64,000 nucleotides of DNA from Streptomyces sp. AC550_RSS872 (lineage in GTDB: Bacteria > Actinomycetota > Actinomycetes > Streptomycetales > Streptomycetaceae), in contig NZ_JAGMUL010000062.1 of the NCBI RefSeq assembly GCF_019049285.1, positions 213,980 through 277,979 of the forward strand, read 5' to 3'. Below the pieces are notes generated by a model. The model worked only from the letters and a program-made list of their open reading frames with translations, searched no databases and had not been told where the DNA came from. The translations under genes and the position numbers were made by a program. This document shows, piece after piece, positions 1-8,058 of this stretch (positions within the stretch are counted from its first letter, which is position 1; each line of letters opens with the position of its first letter).

Positions 1-277
1 CGTCCTGGCCGGCCACGACGACCACGTCCTCCGGCGCGAACAGGAAGCGGTCCAGGTCGGCCCGCTCCACACGGGTCTGACGCCAGGTCAGCGGGATCGC
101 CGCGGCCACCTCGGTCAGCGCCTGCCGGGTGCGGCGGTGGCGTTCGGCGACCTCCGCGATGTCGCGGCCCCGGGAGGAGAGGAAGAAGGCGGCCTGGCCG
201 TGCGTGCCGTGCCGGGCCACCAACTCCTCGTACTCCGTGGTGCGATGGACGAGGACGACCCGCGGGGCGAGGCTCAC
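1..277 (-). CDS. Probable NAD-kinase/diacylglycerol-kinase-like protein, N-terminal part only
   Basis: The reading frame enters from the left edge and only the first 92 residues are visible. It starts at a GTG whose last two bases and following A form the TGA of the SPFH gene (GTGA overlap), so the two genes are translationally coupled. The visible sequence begins VSLAPRVVLVHRT and ends EDVVVVAGQD at the window edge. A hydrophobic strand followed by G-x-D-G is the ATP-binding core of NAD kinases and diacylglycerol kinases, and similar Streptomyces proteins are usually named NAD(+)/NADH kinase. The rest lies outside the window, so the assignment depends on general resemblance and position. An unrelated alpha/beta kinase is possible. 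Confidence 0.55.
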   Translation of the reverse strand, partial: MSLAPRVVLVHRTTEYEELVARHGTHGQAAFFLSSRGRDIAEVAERHRRTRQALTEVAAAIPLTWRQTRVERADLDRFLFAPEDVVVVAGQD

Positions 278-1311
278 GCCTGCTCCCGCGCACCGAGCCT
301 GGCGAGCAGTCCGGTCAGCACGTCCGGCGACAGTGTCACGCTGTCGATCCGCGGCAGGTTCTCCGCCAGCCGCGTCCCGGTGAGGGCGTGCAGCGTCGCC
401 ACGTCCACCTCGGCGTGCACCCGCAGCCAGGCCGCCTGCGCCTGCGCCCGCGCCTCACCGACCTCACGCGCACCCTCGGCCTCCGCCCGGGCCAGCCGTA
501 CGGACCGCTTGGCCTCCGCCTCCGCGAGCCGCACCGTCCGTGCCGCCTCCGCCTCCGCCCGGACGGCGTCGGCCGCCGCGTGCTCCTCGGCCTCCCGGCG
601 TGCGTTCGTGCCTCGCTGGTCGACCAACTGCTCCTCGCGGCGGGCGAGTTCGATCTGGCTGGCGAGTTCGTTCTCGGCGATGGCGCGCTCGCGCTCGACG
701 GCCACCGCACGCCGTTCGTACGTCGCCCGGTCCGCCTCCTGCTGGATCTCCTCACGGGCCGGTGTGCGCAGTGCCCGCTCCACCTCCGGTTCCGGACGCA
801 GCGCCACGACGCGTACCGCGACCACCTCGATGCCGGTCGCGGGGAGCCGGGGTTCGCCGGCCAGGCCCTGCGAGATCCGCTCCCGAACCGCCGTGACGCC
901 GTCGACGAGGGCCGCCGACAGCGGCGTACGGGACAGGACGTCCAGCGCGTGCTGCTGGGCCGTCTCGGTCAGAAGCGTCCCCAGCTGTTCCAGCGGGGTG
1001 CCCCGCCACGCGCCCGTGTCCGGGTCGACGGAGAAGTCCAGGCGGGTCGAGGCCAGTGCGGGGTCGCTGATCCGGTAGGTGACCGTCGCCTGGACGGCCA
1101 CGTCCTGGAAGTCGGACGTACGGGCGTGGAAGGTCATCGCCAACTCGCGGTCATCGACCGGCACTTCGGAGAGCGCGGCGGTCAGTGCCCGGTACCAGAA
1201 GCTGAGTCCGGGGCCGTCGTGCAGCAGTTTTCCGCCGCGGTGGTGGCGGATGTGCGCCGTGGGCGCGCCGCGCAGATGGCGCCAGCCGAGGCGCCGGGTG
1301 ATGTCGGCCAT
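274..1311 (-). CDS. SPFH/band-7 domain protein
   Basis: A 345-residue protein of the stomatin/prohibitin/flotillin superfamily. The first ~180 residues form the SPFH-like region, with strands such as LAMTFHARTSDFQDVAVQ and IEVVAVRVVALRPEPEVERAL. Residues ~185-290 are a long Ala/Glu/Arg-rich coiled coil (repeated AEA-R units) typical of the flotillin stalk. There is no N-terminal membrane segment, so membrane attachment would be peripheral or through a partner. I start it at the ATG preceded by GGAGGGG; an upstream in-frame ATG lacks a ribosome site. A sigma-70-like promoter lies ~55 bases upstream. It overlaps the downstream kinase-like gene by four bases, implying one operon. Family members organise membrane domains or protease complexes; the specific role here is unknown. 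Confidence 0.8.
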   Translation of the reverse strand: MADITRRLGWRHLRGAPTAHIRHHRGGKLLHDGPGLSFWYRALTAALSEVPVDDRELAMTFHARTSDFQDVAVQATVTYRISDPALASTRLDFSVDPDTGAWRGTPLEQLGTLLTETAQQHALDVLSRTPLSAALVDGVTAVRERISQGLAGEPRLPATGIEVVAVRVVALRPEPEVERALRTPAREEIQQEADRATYERRAVAVERERAIAENELASQIELARREEQLVDQRGTNARREAEEHAAADAVRAEAEAARTVRLAEAEAKRSVRLARAEAEGAREVGEARAQAQAAWLRVHAEVDVATLHALTGTRLAENLPRIDSVTLSPDVLTGLLARLGAREQA

Positions 1312-1342
1312 GGGATCCCCTCCACGATTTCTCGTCATGTAG

Positions 1343-1372
1343 ACGATAAGCGAGTGGCCGGGTTGTCGTCAA
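1343..1372 (-). promoter_or_regulatory. Sigma-70-type promoter of the SPFH gene
   Basis: Read on the minus strand, TTGACG (1372-1367) and TATCGT (1348-1343) are separated by 18 bases, about 30 bases upstream of the GGAGGGG ribosome site. The hexamers match the housekeeping HrdB consensus well. A short CGTC-N5-GACG inverted repeat overlaps the -10 side. Confidence 0.55.
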
Positions 1373-1446
1373 GAGGACGAGAACGAGAGAAGGGCAAGGT
1401 GGTCAAGCAGGGGGTGAAGTCGGCCCCCGATGGTCAGGATGGAGGC

Positions 1447-2670
1447 ATGGGATTCCATGTCGACTCCGAGGCCGGGCGGCTGCGCCGCGTCATCCTTCAC
1501 CGGCCCGATCTAGAGCTCAAAAGGCTCACCCCCAGCAACAAGGACGCCCTGCTCTTCGACGACGTGCTGTGGGTGCGCCGGGCGCGCGCCGAGCACGACG
1601 GGTTCGCCGACGTCCTGCGCGACCGCGGGGTCACCGTCCACCTCTTCGGCGACCTGCTCACCGAGGCCCTGGAGATCCCGGTGGCCCGCCGGCTCGTCCT
1701 GGACCGGGTCTTCGACGAGAAGGAGTACGGGGTGCTCGCCACGGACCACCTCCGTGCGGCCTTCGAAAGCCTGCCCTCGGCCGAGCTGGCCGAGGCTCTC
1801 GTCGGCGGCATGACCAAACGGGAGTTCCTGGAGGAGCACCCCGAGCCGACCTCCGTGCGCTTCCATGTGATGGAACTCGACGACTTCCTCCTCGCGCCCC
1901 TGCCCAACCACCTGTTCACCCGTGACACCTCCGCCTGGATCTACGACGGCGTCTCCGTCAACGCCATGCGCTGGCCGGCGCGGCAGCGTGAGACGGTCCA
2001 CTTCGAGGCGATCTACCGACACCACCCCCTCTTCCGTGACGAAACGTTCCACTTCTGGTCCGAGGGGCAGGCCGACTACCCCTCCACCATCGAGGGCGGC
2101 GACGTCCTGGTGATCGGCAACGGCGCCGTCCTCATCGGGATGAGCGAGCGGACCACGCCCCAGGCCGTCGAGATGCTCGCCCACAAGCTGTTCGCCGCCG
2201 GGTCGGCGCAGACGATCGTGGCCCTCGACATGCCCAAGCGGCGCGCCCTGATGCACCTCGACACCGTGATGACGATGGTCGACGGCGACGTCTTCACCCA
2301 GTACGCCGGGCTCGGCATGCTCCGCTCGTACACCATCGAACCCGGCGCCGGCGACAAGGAGCTGAAGGTCACCGACCATCCGCCGGAGCACATGCACCGC
2401 GCCATCGCCGCCGCCCTGGGGCTCAGTGAGATCCGTGTCCTGACCGCGACCCAGGACGTTCACGCCGCCGAGCGGGAGCAGTGGGACGACGGCTGCAACG
2501 TGCTGGCCGTCGAGCCGGGTGTCGTCATCGCCTATGAGCGGAACTCCACCACCAACACGCATCTGCGCAAGCAGGGCATCGAGGTGATCGAGATCCCGGG
2601 GAGCGAGCTGGGGCGGGGCAGGGGCGGGCCGCGCTGTATGAGCTGCCCTGTCGAGCGGGAGGCCGTGTGA
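1447..2670 (+). CDS. arcA: Arginine deiminase
   Basis: A 407-residue cytoplasmic enzyme that hydrolyses L-arginine to citrulline and ammonia, the first step of the ADI pathway. The guanidino-modifying fold is evident: substrate loop FTRDTS, EGGD motif (catalytic Glu region), MHLDT (catalytic His and Asp) and the C-terminal GGPRCMSCP, whose first Cys (residue 397) is the expected nucleophile. Length matches the family. The ATG follows GGAGGC; the same frame stays open far upstream (to 388) but that part is antisense to the SPFH gene. The next gene is ornithine carbamoyltransferase, which acts on citrulline, so the pair makes sense together. No carbamate kinase or arginine/ornithine antiporter gene is in the window. 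Confidence 0.95.
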   Translation: MGFHVDSEAGRLRRVILHRPDLELKRLTPSNKDALLFDDVLWVRRARAEHDGFADVLRDRGVTVHLFGDLLTEALEIPVARRLVLDRVFDEKEYGVLATDHLRAAFESLPSAELAEALVGGMTKREFLEEHPEPTSVRFHVMELDDFLLAPLPNHLFTRDTSAWIYDGVSVNAMRWPARQRETVHFEAIYRHHPLFRDETFHFWSEGQADYPSTIEGGDVLVIGNGAVLIGMSERTTPQAVEMLAHKLFAAGSAQTIVALDMPKRRALMHLDTVMTMVDGDVFTQYAGLGMLRSYTIEPGAGDKELKVTDHPPEHMHRAIAAALGLSEIRVLTATQDVHAAEREQWDDGCNVLAVEPGVVIAYERNSTTNTHLRKQGIEVIEIPGSELGRGRGGPRCMSCPVEREAV

Positions 2671-2716
2671 GGGGCTCGGGTCCGGGCGAAGGGGAAGGGG
2701 AAGGCGAAGGTCAGGC

Positions 2717-2744
2717 TGTATAGAAATGCTGATGGTCGTATAGA
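2717..2744. promoter_or_regulatory. Direct repeat in the arcA-OTC gap, candidate promoter/operator
   Basis: The heptamer GTATAGA occurs twice (2718-2724 and 2738-2744), exactly 20 bases or two helical turns apart, within the 115-base gap before the carbamoyltransferase gene. It is AT-rich against a very GC-rich background. It may be a -10 region duplicated with an operator, or a pair of half-sites for a regulator. I do not recognise a canonical ARG box here. Confidence 0.35.
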
Positions 2745-2785
2745 CTTCCAACGTCCCTGTCCTCGTCCCACCCTGGAGCGCCCCC

Positions 2786-3793
2786 ATGGCGACTGTCCCG
2801 AGCGCCCTCGCCGGCCGCCACTTCCTCAAGGAGCTCGACCTCACCGAGCAGGAGTTCCTCGGGCTGATCGAGCTGGCCGCCGAACTGAAGGCCGCCAAGA
2901 AGGCCGGGGCCGAGACGCAGTACCTGCGGGGCAGGAACATCGCGCTGATCTTCGAGAAGACCTCGACGCGCACGCGCTGCGCGTTCGAGGTCGCGGCCGC
3001 CGACCAGGGCGCCTCGACGACCTACCTCGACCCGTCCGGCTCGCAGATCGGCCACAAGGAGTCCGTGAAGGACACCGCGCGCGTGCTGGGCCGGATGTAC
3101 GACGGGATCGAGTACCGCGGTGACAGCCAGGCGAAGGTGGAGGAGCTGGCCGCGTACGCGGGCGTGCCCGTCTACAACGGCCTGACCGACGACTGGCACC
3201 CCACGCAGATGCTCGCCGACGTGCTGACGATGACGGAGCACAGCGACAGGCCGCTCAAGGAGATCACTTTCGCCTACCTGGGCGACGCCCGCTTCAACAT
3301 GGGCAACTCGTACCTGATCACCGGCGCGCTGCTCGGCATGGACGTGCGCATCGTCGCGCCCGAGGCGTACTGGCCCGGTGGCGAGGTCGTGGCACGGGCC
3401 CGCAAGCTGGCAGAGGCCAGCGGCGCCGTCATCACGCTCACCGAGGACGTCGCCGAGGGCGTCCGTGGCGCCGACTTCGTCGCCACCGACGTCTGGGTCT
3501 CCATGGGGGAGCCCAAGGAGGTCTGGGACGAGCGGATCGCCGCGCTCGGCTCCTACGCGGTGACCATGGACGTCCTGCGCGCCACCGGCAACCCGGACGT
3601 CAAGTTCCTGCACTGTCTGCCGGCCTTCCATGACCTCGGTACGAAGATCGGGCGTGAGATCTTCGAGAGTCATGGGCTGGAGTCGCTCGAGGTGACGGAC
3701 GAGGTCTTCGAGTCCGAGTACTCGGTGGTCTTCGACGAGGCGGAGAACCGGATGCACACGATCAAGGCTGTGCTGGTGGCGACGCTGGCGTGA
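2786..3793 (+). CDS. argF: Ornithine carbamoyltransferase
   Basis: A 335-residue enzyme that interconverts ornithine plus carbamoyl phosphate and citrulline plus phosphate. The carbamoyl-phosphate loop STRTR is at residues 60-64 and the ornithine/catalytic HCLPAF motif at 276-281. FHDLGTKIG and the C-terminal FDEAENRMHTIKAVL segment are typical of the family. The length suits the OTCase trimer subunit. Start ATG follows GGAGCGCCCCC. Its position directly after arginine deiminase favours a catabolic (arcB) role, but sequence alone does not separate arcB from anabolic argF. Anabolic argG lies 15 kb away. In Streptomyces this gene is commonly annotated argF. Confidence 0.95.
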   Translation: MATVPSALAGRHFLKELDLTEQEFLGLIELAAELKAAKKAGAETQYLRGRNIALIFEKTSTRTRCAFEVAAADQGASTTYLDPSGSQIGHKESVKDTARVLGRMYDGIEYRGDSQAKVEELAAYAGVPVYNGLTDDWHPTQMLADVLTMTEHSDRPLKEITFAYLGDARFNMGNSYLITGALLGMDVRIVAPEAYWPGGEVVARARKLAEASGAVITLTEDVAEGVRGADFVATDVWVSMGEPKEVWDERIAALGSYAVTMDVLRATGNPDVKFLHCLPAFHDLGTKIGREIFESHGLESLEVTDEVFESEYSVVFDEAENRMHTIKAVLVATLA

Positions 3794-3814
3794 GCTTGGG
3801 ACGGGGGAGCGCCG

Positions 3815-3871
3815 TAGGGGTGCGGTCGTCTGCCGGGTGCCGGTCGGATGTGGCTGGTCGCGCCCACGCGG
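3815..3871. repeat. Dispersed intergenic repeat, copy 1
   Basis: This GC-rich non-coding block lies between the OTC and RsbW-like genes. Bases 3847-3871 are identical over 25 positions to the reverse complement of 5603-5627, and the flanks show weaker similarity. The core reads GTGGCTGGTCGCGCCCACG. It belongs to a family of short repeats that recurs in gaps of this window and, from memory, in many Streptomyces genomes. Confidence 0.7.
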
Positions 3872-3948
3872 AGCGTTGGCAACCGACGACAACGCCGCAG
3901 ATGCGCGTGCCAGGCCCCGCGACGCCGGGGTGATCCAAACGGCAGGGC

Positions 3949-4401
3949 CTAGGTGGGCTTTCGCTGAGCCGGGACGACTGGTAGCCGGAACCACACTGCC
4001 TTGCCGGAGCTGGTGGGGCGGTGGCCGCAGGACGAGCTGAGGGCGCGGATCAGGAGCAGACCGCGGCCGTGTTCCTGCCAAGGGTCGGGATCCTTGACGC
4101 TCGGCTTGGTCAGATTGCCCGGCGGGGCCGGGTCCGGGTCGTGGACCTCGACCTGGCAGCCGGACGGCAGCAGCTCCACCACGAGCTCTATCGGGCCGTT
4201 CCCCGCGGTGTGCTCCACGGCGTTCGCGACCAGCTCCGCCGTGAGCAGCTCCGCGGTGTCGCTGTCGGCGGCATGCTCCAGCTCGGCCAGCGCCGTACGG
4301 ACCAGAGCGCGTGCCACGGGCACGGCGGCGGCCGTGTGCGGAAGCGCGATACGCCAGGAGGCGGCGGCGGAGGGGCGATCTTGCAAGGCGGGTCCGTTCA
4401 T
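3949..4401 (-). CDS. RsbW-type anti-sigma factor / HATPase_c regulatory protein
   Basis: A 150-residue single-domain GHKL ATPase. It contains the N-box ELVANAVEHT and the G-box HGRGLLLIRALSSSCG that line the ATP site of RsbW/SpoIIAB serine kinases. Streptomyces has dozens of such proteins, which phosphorylate anti-anti-sigma factors or sequester sigma factors. No cognate sigma factor or STAS antagonist is adjacent, so its partner is unknown. It is transcribed away from the aromatic-degradation genes. The 304-base gap on its 5' side must hold its promoter. Assignment to the family is firm; function is inferred from the family only. Confidence 0.85.
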   Translation of the reverse strand: MNGPALQDRPSAAASWRIALPHTAAAVPVARALVRTALAELEHAADSDTAELLTAELVANAVEHTAGNGPIELVVELLPSGCQVEVHDPDPAPPGNLTKPSVKDPDPWQEHGRGLLLIRALSSSCGHRPTSSGKAVWFRLPVVPAQRKPT

Positions 4402-4705
4402 GAGCAGGCTGTCCTGCTTTCAACCTTATGAATGGTACGGCGCCACCCCGCAGAGGCTTCCGAAGGGCGCCGTTCGGGACCTTCGGCCCCGACTGAAGGG
4501 CGGCTTACCCGGGTGAACGGCCGGCCTCGCGCGGCTGATCCCACCGTTACGCGGGTGTCGACGAGCCGTGACGGATGTGACGGGGTCAGGTCACACTCGA
4601 ATGGGTTATCGCGTAAACGTGACGACAGTCAAAGTTGGGTGATAGCTTCGAAGGGTAGAGCTCAGTGATGCAGTGCCCGCCGTCCGCCCGAGGAGGCCGC
4701 ACGTC
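4402..4705. promoter_or_regulatory. Divergent control region of the aromatic-CoA cluster
   Basis: This 304-base gap separates the RsbW-like gene from the crotonase gene. It contains the inverted repeat TGAC-GACA-GTCA (within GTGACGACAGTCAA, 4619-4632). A related TGAC-GGG-GTCA lies at 4578-4588. A -10-like GATAGC (4641-4646) sits 17 bases after GTGACG. The same 14-mer recurs upstream of the acyl-CoA dehydrogenase gene at 10647-10660. I infer an operator, most likely for the PaaX-type repressor encoded in the cluster. The rest of the gap shows nothing else recognisable. Confidence 0.5.
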
Positions 4706-5533
4706 ATGAGTCCCTTCACCGGCTCCGCCGCCCGCACCTCCGACTGGGAGCATCTGCGGGTCGAGCACGCCGACGGGGTCGCCACCGTCACCCTCGCCCG
4801 CCCCGAGAAACTCAACGCGCTCACCTTCGGCGCCTACGCCGACCTGCGCGATCTGCTCGCCGAGCTGTCCCGGGAGCGGGCGGTACGGGCCCTGGTGCTG
4901 GCCGGCGAGGGCCGCGGCTTCTGCTCCGGCGGCGACGTCGACGAGATCATCGGCGCGACCCTGTCCATGGACACCGCCCAGCTCCTCGACTTCAACCGGA
5001 TGACCGGGCAGGTGGTACGGGCCGTACGGGAGTGTCCGTTCCCGGTGGTCGCCGCGGTGCACGGGGTGGCCGCCGGGGCCGGGGCGGTACTGGCCCTCGC
5101 GGCCGACTTCCGCGTCGCCGACCCCACCGCCCGCTTCGCCTTCCTCTTCACCCGGGTCGGCCTGTCCGGCGGCGACATGGGCGCGGCCTATCTGCTGCCG
5201 AGGGTCGTCGGTCTGGGCCACGCGACCCGGCTGCTCATGCTGGGCGAACCGGTACGCGCCCCGGAGGCGGAGCGCATCGGCCTGATCAGCGAGCTGACGG
5301 AGGAGGGCGGGGTGGATGAGGCTGCGGCGGCCCTGGCCCGCCGCCTGGCCGACGGCCCGGCATTGGCGTATGCCCAGACGAAGGCGCTCCTCACGGCCGA
5401 GCTGGACATGCCGCTTGCAGCGGCGGTGGAGTTGGACGCGTCGACGCAGGCACTACTGATGAACGGCGAGGACTACAAGGAGTTCCACGCGGCGTTCACG
5501 CAGAAGCGCCCACCGAAGTGGCAGGGGAGGTAG
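4706..5533 (+). CDS. Enoyl-CoA hydratase/isomerase (crotonase fold), aromatic-CoA cluster
   Basis: A 275-residue crotonase-superfamily protein. The CoA and oxyanion-hole segment GEGRGFCSGGDVDEI (~residues 70-85) and the second half-site AVHGVAAGAGAVLALAADFRVADP are clear, as is the downstream RVGLSGGDMGAAYLLPRVVG. The ATG is preceded by GAGGAGG; upstream in-frame codons have no ribosome site. It is followed at once by the fused monooxygenase/reductase gene. In the 2-aminobenzoyl-CoA pathway a hydratase of this type acts on the dearomatised alicyclic CoA ester. That substrate is inferred from context, since crotonases are not specific by sequence. Confidence 0.85.
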   Translation: MSPFTGSAARTSDWEHLRVEHADGVATVTLARPEKLNALTFGAYADLRDLLAELSRERAVRALVLAGEGRGFCSGGDVDEIIGATLSMDTAQLLDFNRMTGQVVRAVRECPFPVVAAVHGVAAGAGAVLALAADFRVADPTARFAFLFTRVGLSGGDMGAAYLLPRVVGLGHATRLLMLGEPVRAPEAERIGLISELTEEGGVDEAAAALARRLADGPALAYAQTKALLTAELDMPLAAAVELDASTQALLMNGEDYKEFHAAFTQKRPPKWQGR

Positions 5534-5535
5534 GG

Positions 5536-7929
5536 ATGCTCTCGGCCAGGGGAACTGCAACGCCCCCAGGGGCGCGGGGCTGTGTTGAATCTGCGGCTAC
5601 CGCCGCGTGGGCGCGACCAGCCACATCGGACCCGCAGCCGCCGACGAAGACAAGCCACCCCCTACGAGTCGCGATCATCGGCGGGGGCCCCGGCGGCCTC
5701 TACGCCGCAGCCCTCCTCAAACGCCTCGCCCCCGACCGCGAGATCACCGTCTGGGAACGCAACGCTCCCGACGACACCTTCGGCTTCGGAGTGGTCCTCT
5801 CCGACGAAACCCTCGGCGGCATCGAACACGCCGACCCCGTCGTCTACGAGGCACTCCAGGCGCACTTCACCCGCTGGGACGACATCGACATCGTCCACCG
5901 AAACACCCGCCAGACCTCCGGAGGACACGGCTTCGCGGCCCTCGGCAGACAACGCCTCCTGGAAATCCTCCACACCCGCTGCCACGACCTCGGCGTGGAC
6001 CTCCGCTTCCGCTCCGAGGCGCCGGCCCCGCATCACCTCTCAGAGGCATACGACCTGGTCATCGCCGCAGACGGTGTGCACAGCACCACCCGTGAGGCCT
6101 ACGCCCATGTGTTCCGCCCATATGTGGCCGAACACCACTGCCGTTACATCTGGCTCGCGGCGGACTTCGCCTTCGAATCCTTCCGCTTCGAGATCGCCGA
6201 GACCGAGCACGGCGTGATGCAGCTGCACGGCTACCCCTACACCGCCGACGCCTCCACGGTGATCGTCGAGATGCGGGAAGAGGTCTGGCAGGCCGCCGGG
6301 TTCGCGGAACTCGACGAACCGGAGTCCGTCGAGCGCTGCGCCAAGATCTTCGCGGAGGCGCTCGGCGGACGGCCGCTCAAGTCCAACAAGTCGGCGTGGA
6401 CCACCTTCCGCACGGTCGTCAACGAACGCTGGTCGCACGGCAACGTCGTCCTGCTCGGCGACGCCGCCCACACCGCCCACTTCTCCATCGGCTCCGGCAC
6501 CAAACTGGCCGTCGAGGACGCCCTCGCGCTGGCCGCCTGCCTGGAGGAACAGCCCTCCCTGGAGAGGGCGTTGGCGGCATACGAGGAGGAGCGCAAGCCG
6601 GTCGTCGCCTCCACGCAGCGCGCCGCCCGCGCCAGCCTGGAATGGTTCGAGAACCTCGGCCTCTACCTCGACCAGCCGCCCCGCCAGTTCGCCTTCAACC
6701 TCCTCACCCGCAGCCGCCGCGTCACCCACGACAACCTGCGCCTGCGCGACGCCCACTTCACCGAGGCCGTGGAGCGGGACTTCGGCTGTCCGCCCGGTAC
6801 GCCGCCGATGTTCACGCCGTTCCGGCTGCGCGGCCTGACCCTGCGCAACCGGGTCGTCGTGTCCGCGATGGACATGTACTCGGCGACGGACGGTGTCCCC
6901 GGCGACTTCCACCTCGTCCATCTCGGCGCCCGTGCCCTCGGCGGCGCCGGACTGGTGATGACCGAGATGGTGTGCGTCAGCCCGGAGGGACGGATCACCC
7001 CCGGCTGTACCGGCCTCTACACCGGCAAACAGGGGGAGGCCTGGCGGCGGATCGTCCGGTTCGTGCACGCGCAGGCACCCGGCGCCGCGATCGGCGTGCA
7101 GCTCGGCCACAGCGGGCGCAAGGGCTCGACCAAACTGATGTGGGAGGGCATCGACGAACCGCTGGAGGACGGCAACTGGCCGCTCGTCGCCCCGTCCCCG
7201 ATCCCCTACAAGCCGTACAGCCAGACCCCGCGTGAGCTGACCCGCTCCCAACTCACCGATATCCGCGAGCAGTTCACAGCAGCCGCTTGGCGCGCCGCGC
7301 GCGCCGGGTTCGACCTCCTCGAACTCCACTGCGCGCACGGCTATCTGCTCTCCGGGTTCCTCTCCCCGCTGACCAACCGCCGCACCGACGCCTACGGCGG
7401 CTCACTCGAGAAACGCCTTCGCTTCCCGCTCGAAGTCTTCGACGCCGTACGGGCCGTGTGGCCGGAGGAACGGCCCATGACCGTCCGGATCTCCGCCACC
7501 GACTGGGCGGAGGGCGGTACGACCGCCGAGGACGCCGTCGAGATCGCCCGTGCCTTCGCCGCGCACGGCGCCGACGCCGTCGACGTGTCGACCGGACAGG
7601 TCGTGGCCGACGAGCAGCCGGAGTACGGGCGGTCGTACCAGACGCCGTACGCCGACCGGATCCGGCACGCCACCGGCCTCCCGGTGATCGCGGTCGGCGC
7701 CATCTCCTCCTGGGACGACGTCAACTCCCTGATCCTGGCGGGCCGTACGGACCTGTGCGCCCTCGCCCGCCCACACCTCTACGACCCGCACTGGACGCTG
7801 CACGCCGCGGCCGAGCAGGGCTACGACGGTCCGGGCGTCGTCTGGCCGGTCCCGTACCGGGCGGGCAGCCGCCGTCCGCAGACCGGGCGCACGGACGCCC
7901 CCAAGCCCCGGCTCACCCTGGGGAGGTGA
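5536..7929 (+). CDS. abmA: Bifunctional 2-aminobenzoyl-CoA (or salicylyl-CoA) 5-monooxygenase/reductase
   Basis: A fused two-domain flavoenzyme of 797 residues. The N-terminal half is a class A FAD monooxygenase (VAIIGGGPGGLYAAALLKR dinucleotide fold near residue 45; VLLGDAAHTAHF later). The C-terminal half is an old-yellow-enzyme NADH:flavin oxidoreductase (PMFTPFRLRGLTLRNRVVVS; LELHCAHGYLLSGFLSP). This order is that of Azoarcus 2-aminobenzoyl-CoA monooxygenase/reductase, which hydroxylates C5 and then reduces the ring; databases often call it salicylyl-CoA 5-hydroxylase. The only plausible start with a ribosome site (GGGGAGG) is the ATG three bases after the crotonase stop. The first ~40 residues are then encoded by a dispersed repeat, and the enzyme fold starts only after it. 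The gene is convergent with paaX. Confidence 0.85.
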   Translation: MLSARGTATPPGARGCVESAATAAWARPATSDPQPPTKTSHPLRVAIIGGGPGGLYAAALLKRLAPDREITVWERNAPDDTFGFGVVLSDETLGGIEHADPVVYEALQAHFTRWDDIDIVHRNTRQTSGGHGFAALGRQRLLEILHTRCHDLGVDLRFRSEAPAPHHLSEAYDLVIAADGVHSTTREAYAHVFRPYVAEHHCRYIWLAADFAFESFRFEIAETEHGVMQLHGYPYTADASTVIVEMREEVWQAAGFAELDEPESVERCAKIFAEALGGRPLKSNKSAWTTFRTVVNERWSHGNVVLLGDAAHTAHFSIGSGTKLAVEDALALAACLEEQPSLERALAAYEEERKPVVASTQRAARASLEWFENLGLYLDQPPRQFAFNLLTRSRRVTHDNLRLRDAHFTEAVERDFGCPPGTPPMFTPFRLRGLTLRNRVVVSAMDMYSATDGVPGDFHLVHLGARALGGAGLVMTEMVCVSPEGRITPGCTGLYTGKQGEAWRRIVRFVHAQAPGAAIGVQLGHSGRKGSTKLMWEGIDEPLEDGNWPLVAPSPIPYKPYSQTPRELTRSQLTDIREQFTAAAWRAARAGFDLLELHCAHGYLLSGFLSPLTNRRTDAYGGSLEKRLRFPLEVFDAVRAVWPEERPMTVRISATDWAEGGTTAEDAVEIARAFAAHGADAVDVSTGQVVADEQPEYGRSYQTPYADRIRHATGLPVIAVGAISSWDDVNSLILAGRTDLCALARPHLYDPHWTLHAAAEQGYDGPGVVWPVPYRAGSRRPQTGRTDAPKPRLTLGR
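5545..5640. repeat. Dispersed repeat, copy 2, inside the 5' end of the monooxygenase gene
   Basis: Bases 5603-5627 are the exact reverse complement of 3847-3871. The adjacent part, including GGGGCGCGGGGCTGTGTTGA, matches the commonly seen flank of this repeat family. It sits between the crotonase stop and the conserved part of the monooxygenase and is in frame with it, so it appears to be translated. Confidence 0.65.
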
Positions 7930-8058
7930 AACCCGCCCTGCCCACCTGGGCCACAGTGCTCACCGGCCGGGCCCGAGTACCAGCCCATGCGGGCCGAGCG
8001 GTCCACGACGTTGTCGCCGTCGAGGACCTCCACGCGATGTCCCTCGGCCGCCGGCCGT

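Noticed and set aside
388..1446. Long open frame upstream of and in frame with arginine deiminase
   Set aside because: It is the antisense of the SPFH gene, which has its own promoter, ribosome site and domain match; the deiminase fold starts only at 1447.
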